Below, piece after piece: positions 16,901 to 24,763 of a DNA stretch of 38,140 nt. Made by a program: the position numbers and the translations under genes. The notes under the pieces were generated by a model. The model was not told the origin of the DNA and did no database searches. It saw nothing but the letters and a program-made list of their open reading frames with translations. Within the stretch, counting starts at the first letter, position 1, and each line of letters starts with the position of its first letter. This DNA comes from an uncultured Acidimicrobiaceae bacterium (GTDB lineage: Bacteria > Actinomycetota > Acidimicrobiia > Acidimicrobiales > Microtrichaceae). The stretch is taken from the NCBI GenBank assembly GCA_937868025.1, contig CALMLJ010000154.1:1-38140 (forward strand), read 5' to 3'.

Positions 16901-17253
16901 GAGCCGACCAGCTCGACTTCCCAGCGCCACGACGTCGGGCCGCATGGCGCGTCTCCGTCGACGATCGCCGTCTGGCGCTCCCACACCGACGAACGGATGT
17001 CCCACAGCTCAGCGGAGTCGTGCCGGTCAGAGTCGACCCACGGCGCCAGCTTGCCCGGCTGTGTGGGCCACAGTGACGGCGCGGGCGTCGGGCAGTCGGT
17101 ACACGCGCAGTCGCTTCGGCCGATCAGCGACGGCGACGGCACGTAGGCGTCGGCGGCGACCGCGGCGGTGTACGCCGCGACGCTGTCGTAGGCCGCGGTG
17201 CGGCACGAGTCGGTGATGGTCACGCCGCCGAAGGTGAGCGATGTAACGGTCAC
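13936..17253 (-). CDS. Large minor tail protein with three DUF11-like repeats
   Basis: 1105 residues from GTG 17253 (GTGA with the tape measure stop). Residues 1-430 are Cys- and Trp-rich with CxxC-type motifs (CACTDC, CRAGSCTDCG). Residues about 430-860 hold three Ig-like DUF11-type repeats, each closing with DAAPM, DSAPGP or DSAPGP. Residues about 860-1105 form another Cys-rich region with CETWCEP. DUF11-like domains are common in surface adhesins. As the first gene after the tape measure it probably takes part in the distal tail and receptor binding. The repeat section looks slightly less GC-rich than the flanks, hinting at an acquired insert. Confidence 0.75.
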   Translation of the reverse strand: MTVTSLTFGGVTITDSCRTAAYDSVAAYTAAVAADAYVPSPSLIGRSDCACTDCPTPAPSLWPTQPGKLAPWVDSDRHDSAELWDIRSSVWERQTAIVDGDAPCGPTSWRWEVELVGSPAGRRHGVTWLAQRLHAAAGCRAGSCTDCGAHTLAVSEDCGPVRTVRDARAVVVRELFEDVGACTSRVEVLFEAADGRMWDAPEVVTSYPAAAWSEAECNPLHPLLIDCDCAPAPCAPTAVRWDSMQPGCIVVPGEGDDSILTRVVQSPDASAFYDLTRAGLRAPFRSVTVYDTTGGRLRAAPSGVVWSLAGTPGGPSNTATVDVTDADGVSCRFRLGLLAVFCRNPIVERPAFDSTSTLVRAAQHRPVTQPLPAFDAHKPRRNPTDNSWPFPAPDLTPSIWPPLAEIEVTPFIPGDPLATPPVPDIPATYRTAMTPGAVSIEVLTGALLAGGTATYRGWITNTGTENTLTSATVLIWIPDNHKQGTTITATAYNGASADTPTLDGDERARITNVDIPVGGSISYTLTVDHDGSYNPLGPATIEMFATDASSSLANSVSDAAPMSPMKPVTDTPGPGVNAELLPAAAVLSPGALFGGNVWKITATNSPDTTRIPTDGSPIPDVGYGPAVIRVWRPAEVASWTVTATPLNAVLGTPVDGALYWELPVTSIGSIGVLGGIDIAVTNVQRDNADGDIGTLNVEMWTEPGTYGDGQSYTDSAPGPVVPVVQPRANVTAYINASLNRNISSIARGATITDDVWTVFVAANGEDSITGGTLRINMPTGVSSWAWTVNTVGFVTYDNNSPAGGNPYIELANIVAGNNAASYLTVTISRVTHNDSLSDVGTLDAELFGGIFGNLAATASDSAPGPTLGPCPPSRWYEDDEFQHATIVSGPDGIAWWSWDGAVGQVTSSATNGTLYQQGAGFRWQSFSTDKTGAVTLSDESGRHAVVAIQPGPHLADTLDCDTVIAPPTATGDECETWCEPFMRRTLFVTVAAESTDYAALLRFNNGPAVHVGVHVWTNPTTCPPTSEACPPADRVIPVALPYISTTTLGTDTLRVARITGTVCTDPIRGLPEVTTDCGGLCIGLTIEGDATPPVTVELLAQSWVE

Positions 17254-20200
17254 GACTTGCCGCCCATGATTCTGGTCCACGTCCGATGTGTGTCCACGCC
17301 TGCCAGTCTTTCATGCGGGGACACGACGGTGATGTTGACGTCGCCGCGGTGCGCCGCTCGGGGGGCGCCGCCCACAAGGTGTGGATAGCGTCGGGCTGTC
17401 TCGGCGCCGGACACGACGCGGCCTGGCTCGGGTGCCATGAACGCGCCGTCGCCGCGCAGCACGAGCCGCTGCCCGGACCGCCCTTCGAAGACTTCGGGGC
17501 CGTGCTCTGCCACACGGGCCATCGCGCCGCGCTGCATCGCGCCGCCTGCCCAGTTGCCGGGCAGTGACGCGAACGGGTTCGCAGGGTCGAACGTGAGCCC
17601 GGCGACCTCGTTGACGGTTACGGTGATCTGCTTGTCTTGGATCTGCGCGAGCTGGTCGAGGATGGGGCGGAGGCCACGCGCCTCCACGGTGACGGTCGCG
17701 GTGCGGTCCTTCGCGACCGCGTCTACCTTCTCCTCGGCGGCGTCGGCGCCGGGCGTTTGGACCGGCACTTTGGCCGGGGGCTGCTGCCCCGTGATCTTGC
17801 CGAGGTCGCTGACGGCCTGGTCGTCGTCGAGCGCCACCGTGATCTTGGCCTCGGCGCGTGCGGTTTCGCCGACCGCTTCGGCACCCTTCTCCCCGAGGCC
17901 CGACCGTGCCGCGGCCTCCGCTGCGGCCTTGCCCGCCAGCTTATCGATCTCGGCCTGAGTGTCCTGGAGTTTGCCGATGATCGTGTCGAACGCGTCGAGT
18001 GTGGACGGGTCCACACCGATGGCGACCTGTTCGGCCTTGAGCACCTGGAGCCGTTCCACCGTCTCGTCGAGCGCCTCGTCGAGCGGGATCAGCCCGGCGT
18101 CGACCTCGGCGGCCACATCGGAGGCGACCGCCTGAGCGAGCTTCGCGACCGCCGCGTCGGTGTCGATCTTGGCGGGAATCTCCAGCTCGGGGAACGCCGC
18201 CTGGATCTCGGCGATCTTCTCCGGCGACATCTCGGACAGGTCGAGGCCGACGGGTAGCTCGATGCCCGCCTGAGCATCCAGCTCGGCGAGGTCCGCTTCG
18301 AGCTGGGCGCGGCGCTCGGCCGCCTTGGCGAGCCCCTCCGCCTCGGTGGCGTCGATCTTCGCTAGCGCCTCGGCCGACTTGGCGTTGGCTTCGCCCTCCG
18401 CCTGGTTGATCTTGGCGAGGGACTGCGCGGCCTTGGCGTTGGCTTCGCCCTCGGCGGCGGTGATCTTGGCGACCTGTTCGGCGTAGGCGGCGTCGCCCTT
18501 CGCCGACGTCGCGGTAATGTCGGACTGCTGCTCGGCGAGAGCCCGGTTCGTCTCGGCGATCGACGCGGCCGCTTCGCTCTTCGCCTCGGCCATGTCCCGT
18601 TTGGTGACGGCGATCTGATTGTCCAGGTCGCGCACCTTGTCGGGGGCGTCGCCGTCCGCGGCAAGCTCGTTGCGCTGCCGTGTGAGGGCGACGAGGCGGG
18701 CCTGCGCGCCGGCGGCGTCTTGGGCTTCCTTGGCCTGCACCTCGGCGATGCGCCGGGCGGCCTCCTCGACGGCCTTAGCGCGCTGCTCCTCGGCGTCGAC
18801 CTGACGCTGTGCGTTGTCCTGCGCGGCGTCGGCGCGGGCCTCGTCGGCGTCGGCTGCGGCTTTCGCCGCGTCTGTGGCGACCTGAGCGCGGGCCTCGGCA
18901 GCGTCGGCGCTGGCCTTCGCCGCGTCGGTTTCGACCTGCGCGCGGCTCTCGGCGGCCTTCTTGGCGACGTCGTCGGTTTCGGCGAGCTGCTCGCGTAGCT
19001 CGGCCTGCTTGCCTTTCGCCTCGTCGATGGCGTCGTTGAGTTCGCCCAGCGCGTCACGCTGGCCGTTGAGCCCCTCGACCGCGGCGGCGACACCCTGGTC
19101 GCCCGCGGCCAACTCGGCGAACGGGTCGATCGCCGAGTTGATCTGATTCTTGACCGCAGCCGTGGCATCTTCGAGCAGCTCCGCCTGCGTCTTCGCCTCT
19201 TCGAGTTCGCCGCCAAGCCGCACCGCGCCGTCGGCCGCCTCGTCGAGGTTCTCGGCTTCTGCCTTGGCGTTGGCGGCACGCACCTTGTCGGATGCAGCCG
19301 TGGCGCTCGATGTACCGAGCCCGAGCCCCTCGACGAGCTTGCCGCCGATGTCGAGGTTGCGCTCGTAGAAGTTGGGTCCGTCCTTCGGATCGCCGGGGCC
19401 GTCGAGCCCGGTCAGCTTCTCCACGATGGGCGTCAGCTCGTCGATGAGATCGGCGATCCACCCGCCGATGCTGATCTGTACGCTCTCCCACGTCTCGCCG
19501 AGCTTGACGCCAACCTCGCGCAGCTCCTCGGCCCTCTTGACGTCCTCGTCGCTGAACACCTGGCCGCCGTCGACGGCGGCGAACAGCCGCTCCATCTCGT
19601 CGGCGCCCTCCGCGATGATCGGGACGAACTGGCGGGCGCCCTCCTCGCCGAGCGCCGCGGATGCGAGGGCGGCCTTGTCGGCGTCCGATGTGAGCGCGGC
19701 GTACGCGTCGGCGACCCGGCCGAGGTTGTCGAGCGCCGAGCCGTCGGCGTCCAGCTCGACGCCGACGTCACCGAGCGACCCGTCGGCCGCCTTGCCCTGG
19801 ATGTTGAGCAACACGTCGGCGACGTCGCCCATCTCGGCGCCGTAGCGCTTCGAGACGGCGAGGAGCGATGAAGTCTCTTCGGCGGTGGTGCCGACGATCT
19901 GCCCGAGCCGCTCAATCTCCTTGCCGCGCTCGACGAACGTGCCCACCGACGTGGCGGCGAGGGCGAACGATCCGGCGATAGCACCGCCAGCCACCGCCAG
20001 CTTTGTGGCACCGCCGACCGCGCCACCGCTGAGCAGCCCGGACAGCCCGCCGCCGCCGCCCGACGACAGCGCCGAGTCGAGGCCACCCACGCCGGGCAGG
20101 TTGCCGAGCCCGCCGAGCAGCGCGTCGACCCCCGACGTGTCCGCCTTGACCTTCACCGTGGCCGTCTGGTCCTCGGCGGCCTTGTCGACGGCGCCCTTCG

Positions 20201-20561
20201 CCGCCGCCGCGCCGTCCTCCTTGACGCGCACCGTGGCGGTCTCGTCCTGCGCGGCCCGGTCGATCGCCGCCGTAGCGCCGCGCGTGTCGGCGTCGACCTC
20301 GATGATCAGCTGCGTCTTGCGCCGTATAAGCGCGTCGATCTTCGCCTGCAGCGTCTTGACGCTCTTCGCGTTGTCCTCAACAACCACGATGACAAGCTGC
20401 GTGTTGAGCTTGCTCAATCGCTGATCAATCGCCTTGATCGTGGCGTCGACGTTGACGGGCTGAAGCTCGACGTCGACCGTGCGATCCTGCTCCAGCTTGG
20501 CCAGATCGCGCATCGCCTCGGTCGTGTCGACTCTGGCTGAGATCACAATGTCATCAGCCAT
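17250..20561 (-). CDS. Tape measure protein
   Basis: 1103 residues. It is identified by position right after the frameshifting chaperones, by length, and by composition: an Ala/Glu/Asp/Lys-rich coiled coil covers roughly residues 500-800, with internal near-repeats (ARAQVATDAAKAAADAD; EGEANAKAAQSLAKINQ). The Gly-rich hydrophobic stretch at about 155-200 (SGGGGGLSGLLSGGAVGG) may be membrane-active during DNA entry. Using the family rule of about 0.15 nm per residue, the tail would be near 165 nm. ATG 20561 overlaps the chaperone stop by eight bases. Confidence 0.9.
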   Translation of the reverse strand: MADDIVISARVDTTEAMRDLAKLEQDRTVDVELQPVNVDATIKAIDQRLSKLNTQLVIVVVEDNAKSVKTLQAKIDALIRRKTQLIIEVDADTRGATAAIDRAAQDETATVRVKEDGAAAAKGAVDKAAEDQTATVKVKADTSGVDALLGGLGNLPGVGGLDSALSSGGGGGLSGLLSGGAVGGATKLAVAGGAIAGSFALAATSVGTFVERGKEIERLGQIVGTTAEETSSLLAVSKRYGAEMGDVADVLLNIQGKAADGSLGDVGVELDADGSALDNLGRVADAYAALTSDADKAALASAALGEEGARQFVPIIAEGADEMERLFAAVDGGQVFSDEDVKRAEELREVGVKLGETWESVQISIGGWIADLIDELTPIVEKLTGLDGPGDPKDGPNFYERNLDIGGKLVEGLGLGTSSATAASDKVRAANAKAEAENLDEAADGAVRLGGELEEAKTQAELLEDATAAVKNQINSAIDPFAELAAGDQGVAAAVEGLNGQRDALGELNDAIDEAKGKQAELREQLAETDDVAKKAAESRAQVETDAAKASADAAEARAQVATDAAKAAADADEARADAAQDNAQRQVDAEEQRAKAVEEAARRIAEVQAKEAQDAAGAQARLVALTRQRNELAADGDAPDKVRDLDNQIAVTKRDMAEAKSEAAASIAETNRALAEQQSDITATSAKGDAAYAEQVAKITAAEGEANAKAAQSLAKINQAEGEANAKSAEALAKIDATEAEGLAKAAERRAQLEADLAELDAQAGIELPVGLDLSEMSPEKIAEIQAAFPELEIPAKIDTDAAVAKLAQAVASDVAAEVDAGLIPLDEALDETVERLQVLKAEQVAIGVDPSTLDAFDTIIGKLQDTQAEIDKLAGKAAAEAAARSGLGEKGAEAVGETARAEAKITVALDDDQAVSDLGKITGQQPPAKVPVQTPGADAAEEKVDAVAKDRTATVTVEARGLRPILDQLAQIQDKQITVTVNEVAGLTFDPANPFASLPGNWAGGAMQRGAMARVAEHGPEVFEGRSGQRLVLRGDGAFMAPEPGRVVSGAETARRYPHLVGGAPRAAHRGDVNITVVSPHERLAGVDTHRTWTRIMGGKS

Positions 20562-21269
20562 CGGCGCGCAACCCTTCCTGCTGGGCCATCAACTCGCGGA
20601 AGCCGCGAGCCGTGTCCTCGTCGAGTGTAGCCGGAGGCGGCTTCGGCTCGGCTCGGCCGATCGCCTTCAGCGCCGCGCCGACGTCGCGCCAGTCCATCGC
20701 GGCGAGCGTCCCGGGGTCCACACCGCGGGATGCCATGGCGAGCGCGAGGCCCGCTAGGCCTTCGCGGAGCGAGGCTGGCTGGTCACCGTCACCTGAGCCA
20801 TCATCGGTGCCCCAGGCGAACGGGCAAAAGGGTCACCTTCAATGGCTGCCCTCCATTCGCCGAGGAGCCGCACTGACAGGATGGCGGGCGTGTCGTTGTG
20901 GTCGGGCCACAACTCGACGATCGCGGGGATGTGGCGCCACACCTCTAGCGCTGCACGCCGGTTGTCGGCGGCGAGCCGCTTCGCGTCGGCGCGGAGCTGG
21001 GCGGCCTGCTCGGTGAGAGCATCGACGCTGCCCTGTTCGGGGCTGCCGTCCTCGCCGATCTGGCGGGCCAGGTCGCGCCCGGTCGCCTCCAGCGCGGCAC
21101 TGCGCTCCTCGATCTCCGCTTGCATGTCGGCTTCGCTCTCGGCCCACAGCTCCAGCTGCGACAGGTCGCCGTGGTTGAGCCGGATGACGCGGGGCAGCCC
21201 TTCGGCGAACGACAGTTCGAGGCCGCCCGCCTCGACGAGACGGACGGCGACGACCTGCGGTGTGCTCAT
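20554..21269 (-). CDS. Tail assembly chaperone, frameshifted long form (GT-type)
   Basis: This is made by reading 148 codons from ATG 21269 to 20826, slipping back one base, and continuing from 20826 to TGA 20554-20556. The product is 238 residues. After ...EGDPF the new frame reads CPFAWGTDDGSGDG, then helical residues ending AQQEGLRADG. The frame is open for 91 codons past the slip site and carries the internal ATG at 20736 that would otherwise look like a separate 60-residue gene. This is the lambda G/GT arrangement conserved in siphoviruses directly ahead of the tape measure gene. Confidence 0.8.
20754..21269 (-). CDS. Tail assembly chaperone, short form (G-type)
   Basis: 171 residues (MSTPQVVAVRLVEAGGLELS...), ending TSQPRSAKA at TAG 20754. 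The middle part (50-105) is a charged helix. It sits between the tail protein and the tape measure and contains the slippery heptamer, as expected for lambda G-like chaperones, which bind the tape measure while the tail tube assembles. ATG 21269 overlaps the tail protein stop (ATGA). Confidence 0.8.
   Translation of the reverse strand: MSTPQVVAVRLVEAGGLELSFAEGLPRVIRLNHGDLSQLELWAESEADMQAEIEERSAALEATGRDLARQIGEDGSPEQGSVDALTEQAAQLRADAKRLAADNRRAALEVWRHIPAIVELWPDHNDTPAILSVRLLGEWRAAIEGDPFARSPGAPMMAQVTVTSQPRSAKA
20826..20832 (-). promoter_or_regulatory. -1 frameshift slippery heptamer
   Basis: The minus strand reads C CCT TTT in the zero frame, the canonical X-XXY-YYZ pattern. Slippage to CCC TTT enters the -1 frame, which has a stop just upstream (TGA 20835-20833) and is then open to 20554. 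It lies 24 codons before the short-form stop. Confidence 0.8.
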
Positions 21270-22120
21270 CCCTCTTCGACGGCGGGCGGGTTCAGCCAGC
21301 CACACACCTGGCACGAGCCGTCGGTCATGAACGTCGGGAGTGTGGTGGTGGAGTAGAAGTCGGCGTACGGCGCGTAGTCGTACAGGTCCGACGTCAGCGG
21401 GTTGATCGTCGCGTTGGTCCGCAGGTCGATGATGGCGGTGGACGGGAACCACGCCGGGGGGTTGGCTTTGATCTGGCTCCAGAATGCCGGGTTGGCCTCA
21501 GAGCGCACCGTGACGGTGCGGTCCGGCTGGTCGGCAGCCTTGAGCGACTTGGCGACGCTGACGCCGCCGACCGCACGGAGCCCGGGATGGACCTGGACAC
21601 GGTACAGCGGGACGCCGCCGCGGAGCGTCGGGGTACGGGTCGTGTTGATGATGTCCATCATTGGCTGGTAGGTGACCTGCACCCATCGGGTCGGGCAGTT
21701 GTCGGGGCCACACACCGAGCAACGGGCGGCGCCGGTGACCGGCGTGGTCGACTTGACCAGCTCAGTGGCCGCGTCGACCTGTACGTCCATGAGGCCCATC
21801 ACGGCCTCGGCCGCGGTGTTGACGGTGCGGTCGAGGGTCCACTGACCCTCGAAATACTTGACATAGCCCGGCTCGGTGTACTCGCCGGGGCGACCCTCGG
21901 CGACGACCGTGTCGTCGACGCTGATCGGGTCGAGCAGCATCGTCTCGATGTGCTTGAGGGTGCCGACGCCGGAGAGGCCACCGGCGGGGGTCGGGTCGGA
22001 CCACACGACGGGGTTGCCCGTCACGAGGTCGACGACACGGCCGAGGCAGTCCACGGGGTACATTTGCACACCGCAGATCCCCTCGGGGGCTGCGCATAGG
22101 GCGTTGGGTCCGTCTGACAT
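21266..22120 (-). CDS. Probable major tail protein
   Basis: 284 residues. Its place, directly ahead of the tail chaperones and tape measure, is that of the tail tube protein. AGGAG at 22127-22123 is spaced six bases before ATG, a stronger site than most neighbours, fitting a highly expressed protein. The sequence is unusual in having several cysteines (CAAPEGICG near the N-terminus, CSVCGPDNCP in the middle, CQVCG near the C-terminus), possibly metal- or disulphide-linked. No family match is certain. Confidence 0.7.
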   Translation of the reverse strand: MSDGPNALCAAPEGICGVQMYPVDCLGRVVDLVTGNPVVWSDPTPAGGLSGVGTLKHIETMLLDPISVDDTVVAEGRPGEYTEPGYVKYFEGQWTLDRTVNTAAEAVMGLMDVQVDAATELVKSTTPVTGAARCSVCGPDNCPTRWVQVTYQPMMDIINTTRTPTLRGGVPLYRVQVHPGLRAVGGVSVAKSLKAADQPDRTVTVRSEANPAFWSQIKANPPAWFPSTAIIDLRTNATINPLTSDLYDYAPYADFYSTTTLPTFMTDGSCQVCGWLNPPAVEEG

Positions 22121-22127
22121 GATGCTC

Positions 22128-24242
22128 CTAGCTGATGCGGACGGTGAAAGCCCATCCGAGGGTTGTGGTCGATGTTACCCGCTCGACGCGGTCGATGATA
22201 GCGCCGCCCGGTCCGCAGCTCCCGCACGCCGTAGCGCCGATGAGCTGCTGCATGATCTGGAGGTCTTCGAGACTGCGGGCGATCGCTTCGAGGCGTTGCG
22301 CATGCGCAGCGTCGGTGAGCTGCCCGGCCTCGTTGATTTGCGCCCACGGGCGGAGCAGCACGACCCGGCCGCCCCACGTCGTTACCCCGGCGTGGTCGAC
22401 GCCTGCTGGACCGCCGGGGATGACCTGCACCTCGGCGTCACAGTCGGAGCCGGGCGGCTGTTGCGTGGCCTCGACGGTGACGTCGCCGGGCGGGCATCGA
22501 TCGTCGGGCCAGCCGCACCGGATACGCGCGGCGAGGTCGGCCCACATGGCGATCAGCGGGCGGGCCGGGGCAACGACGCACGGCGTGCAGTCGGGGCATG
22601 GCGTGTCGGGCGCGCACCAGTCGGTGAGGCTCGGACATTCGCCGGGCTCGGGGACCGGCAGGACCGTGAGGTCGGCGGTAGTCTCGCCGTCTGGGGTGGT
22701 GACCGTGATGGTCGTCGGCCCGTCGGGGCACGTCGGCGGGATGGCCATGGTGATGATGTTGCCGGTGTTGCTGGCGATGGCTGCCGTTTCGCCGCACATG
22801 GTGACGGTGGCGTCGGTCAGGTTGGTGCCGACGATCTGGATGGTGGCACCGGGGAGGGCTTCGCCGGGGATGATCCCGGCGATGGTCGGCCCGGTCGGCG
22901 CGGGGATACACGGCGCCTCGAATGTGAACGTGGCGGGTCCGCTGGTGCCGTGGGTGGTGGTGACCACCAGGCCGACGGGCCCGTCAGCGTGGGCGGGGGT
23001 GACGATCGTGAGCGCCCCGTCGGACAACACGGTGAACGGCACGCTGGCGCCGTCGACGGTGACGGTCGTCATGTCGGTGAGGTCGGTGCCCGCGATGATG
23101 ACGGCGGTGCCGCCCGTGTTGTCGCCGTGGTCGGGTGCGATGCTGGTGATCGTCGGGGCAGGGACGACGACCGGCGCCTCGAACGTGAACGTCTTGGCAG
23201 CGCTGGTGCCTGCGGGGGTGGTGATCGTGACGGGTGCGGGGCCTGCGGTGTGTGCCGGGGTGGTGACCGTGGCGAGGTTGCCGGACGGGTCGACGGTCAG
23301 CCCGGTGCCTGCGGTGCCGCCGAAGTCCACGGCGGTAGCGCCGGTCAGGTCGGTGCCGATGACATCGACGAGCGTGCCGCCCGTGTCGGGGCCAGACGTG
23401 GGGATGATCTTGGCGATCGACGGGGGCGGGGTCGGCGGCACGACCGTTTCGTCGAGGTACAGCGGCCCATAGAACGCTGACCCGATACCGGCGCCCTTGG
23501 TGAGCGTCAGCGTGGCGCCGTCCGTAGCGGTCCACGACGGGAACAGGTGTGTATCGGCGGGGATCGTCAGCGACCCGTCGCCGTTCACTGTGGCACCGTC
23601 GGCGGTAACGAGCGTGGCTGTCCCGGTTGTGGCGGTGATCTTCGCGTTGATCGTCCCGGCGCCGGTCCGGTAGAACGGCACGGTAAACGTCTTCGCTCCG
23701 GTCCATGCTTTCGTGCCGATCAGCGTCAGCCCCGACGTGGCTGGCAATGACCAGAAGCCTCGGGGGTCGGCAGTGTCTGGTGACGGAAGGGAAGCCGTGC
23801 CGCCAAGGGTCGCCGGACCCCACCAGTACGGTGTGCCGACCGGGGCAGACGCCAAGCGGAGCGGCGAGAGGTGGAACGTGCCGCCCGTCGTCGAAACGCA
23901 GTAGCAGCGCAACGCCCGCCCCGGTGGGATATCCCACGTTGGCGTCCCCGATGCCGTCATCGTCAGCTGCGAGCCGGAGTAGGTGCCGCCACCCAGTGTG
24001 GTCGGAGCGACCACCTGAGCCGACCCGGAAGAATACATCTGGATCTTGATAGCGCCACCGGGCGGCACCACTACGTCCATCGACGCCAGCCCGCCAGGGT
24101 TCAGCGAATCCAAGAACGGAGCCGCATAAGCGTCCGGTGCGAGCGTGAAATCTGCGCCCGACGGATCCCGTTTCAGGGCGTTTGCCCAACCACCGCCGCC
24201 GGAGACCAAACCGAAGTTCGCCCACTGGATATCGACAGCCAT
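22128..24242 (-). CDS. Ig-domain (IPT/TIG) virion protein with a possible tail-terminator C-terminus
   Basis: 704 residues from ATG 24242; the ORF to 24518 overlaps the metalloprotease gene. Residues 1-270 are a Gly/Ser/Thr-rich beta region. Residues about 272-527 hold three IPT/TIG domains, each opening with PSIAKIIPTSGPDTGG-like, PTITSIAPDHGDNTGG-like or PTIAGIIPGEALPG-like strands. Residues about 530-580 are Cys-rich (CAPDTPCPDCTPC). The last 130 residues are mixed alpha/beta and lie just before the tail tube gene, the usual place of the tail terminator, which is not otherwise seen. The terminator idea rests on gene order only. The Ig domains probably decorate the virion. Confidence 0.65.
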   Translation of the reverse strand: MAVDIQWANFGLVSGGGGWANALKRDPSGADFTLAPDAYAAPFLDSLNPGGLASMDVVVPPGGAIKIQMYSSGSAQVVAPTTLGGGTYSGSQLTMTASGTPTWDIPPGRALRCYCVSTTGGTFHLSPLRLASAPVGTPYWWGPATLGGTASLPSPDTADPRGFWSLPATSGLTLIGTKAWTGAKTFTVPFYRTGAGTINAKITATTGTATLVTADGATVNGDGSLTIPADTHLFPSWTATDGATLTLTKGAGIGSAFYGPLYLDETVVPPTPPPSIAKIIPTSGPDTGGTLVDVIGTDLTGATAVDFGGTAGTGLTVDPSGNLATVTTPAHTAGPAPVTITTPAGTSAAKTFTFEAPVVVPAPTITSIAPDHGDNTGGTAVIIAGTDLTDMTTVTVDGASVPFTVLSDGALTIVTPAHADGPVGLVVTTTHGTSGPATFTFEAPCIPAPTGPTIAGIIPGEALPGATIQIVGTNLTDATVTMCGETAAIASNTGNIITMAIPPTCPDGPTTITVTTPDGETTADLTVLPVPEPGECPSLTDWCAPDTPCPDCTPCVVAPARPLIAMWADLAARIRCGWPDDRCPPGDVTVEATQQPPGSDCDAEVQVIPGGPAGVDHAGVTTWGGRVVLLRPWAQINEAGQLTDAAHAQRLEAIARSLEDLQIMQQLIGATACGSCGPGGAIIDRVERVTSTTTLGWAFTVRIS

Positions 24243-24763
24243 TAGCGGCACCCCCCAGGATTCTGACGTGCCGACACGGCCCGGAGCGCCCGAGCCTGTG
24301 CGGCCTGTGCCGGGTGGATCGTCGTGCCAGCGCTGTTCATCAGGTTGCCGGGTACGGCCGGGGACGGGTGCAGCCATCCCATCGTGTGCCCCCACTCGTG
24401 ACGGATCGCACCCACGTGGTCGAGGTCGATCCGCCAGGTAGTCCACAGTCGTCCACCGGACCGGCGGTAGGTCGGATTCGCACGCCCGCCACCCTTCGGT
24501 GCCGTCCCCCCGCGCCACACGACAATGATGCCGTGCGCCGACGCATCCGCATAGGACGAATCGGCGAAACGGTAGCCCGAGATGCGGCCGAACTCGTTAG
24601 CCGCAGCCTTCACCCTCGGCCGATCCGGCACATTCGCCGAAACGTAGATCGGGACCGTGCATCTGGGGAACGCCCGGCCCTCCTGATACACCGGGAACGA
24701 CGGTGGCGGAGCGGCACAGCCAGCCACCAGCGCCGCGGCCAGCAGTGCAGTGAGACGCCTCAT
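24242..24763 (-). CDS. Lipoprotein metalloprotease (metzincin)
   Basis: 173 residues. MRRLTALLAAALVAGC is a lipoprotein signal: basic start, hydrophobic core and the lipobox LVAG-C with C16 as the lipidated residue. The mature part carries HEWGHTMGWLH (122-132), which fits HExxHxxGxxH, the zinc site of metzincins, with E123 as the catalytic acid. NLMNS (M142) is the expected Met-turn. It should be a secreted, membrane-anchored zinc protease or, if catalysis is lost, a surface-binding protein. Start ATG 24763 overlaps the upstream stop (ATGA); the stop TAA overlaps the next ATG. The gene sits inside the late operon between connector and tail genes, an unexpected place for such an enzyme. Its target is unknown; surface remodelling or superinfection exclusion are possibilities. 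Confidence 0.85.
   Translation of the reverse strand: MRRLTALLAAALVAGCAAPPPSFPVYQEGRAFPRCTVPIYVSANVPDRPRVKAAANEFGRISGYRFADSSYADASAHGIIVVWRGGTAPKGGGRANPTYRRSGGRLWTTWRIDLDHVGAIRHEWGHTMGWLHPSPAVPGNLMNSAGTTIHPAQAAQARALRAVSARQNPGGCR

Noticed and set aside
18362..19279. 305-codon minus ORF inside the tape measure gene in another frame
   Set aside because: Arg/Pro/Ser low-complexity shadow of the coiled-coil coding frame.
20554..20736. Independent 60-residue gene before the tape measure
   Set aside because: It is the C-terminal part of the frameshifted chaperone; the frame extends upstream to the slippery site.
21876..23480. Long plus-strand ORFs (534 and 445 codons) over the TIG protein
   Set aside because: Low-complexity Gly/Val/Arg composition; the opposite frame has clear TIG domains.
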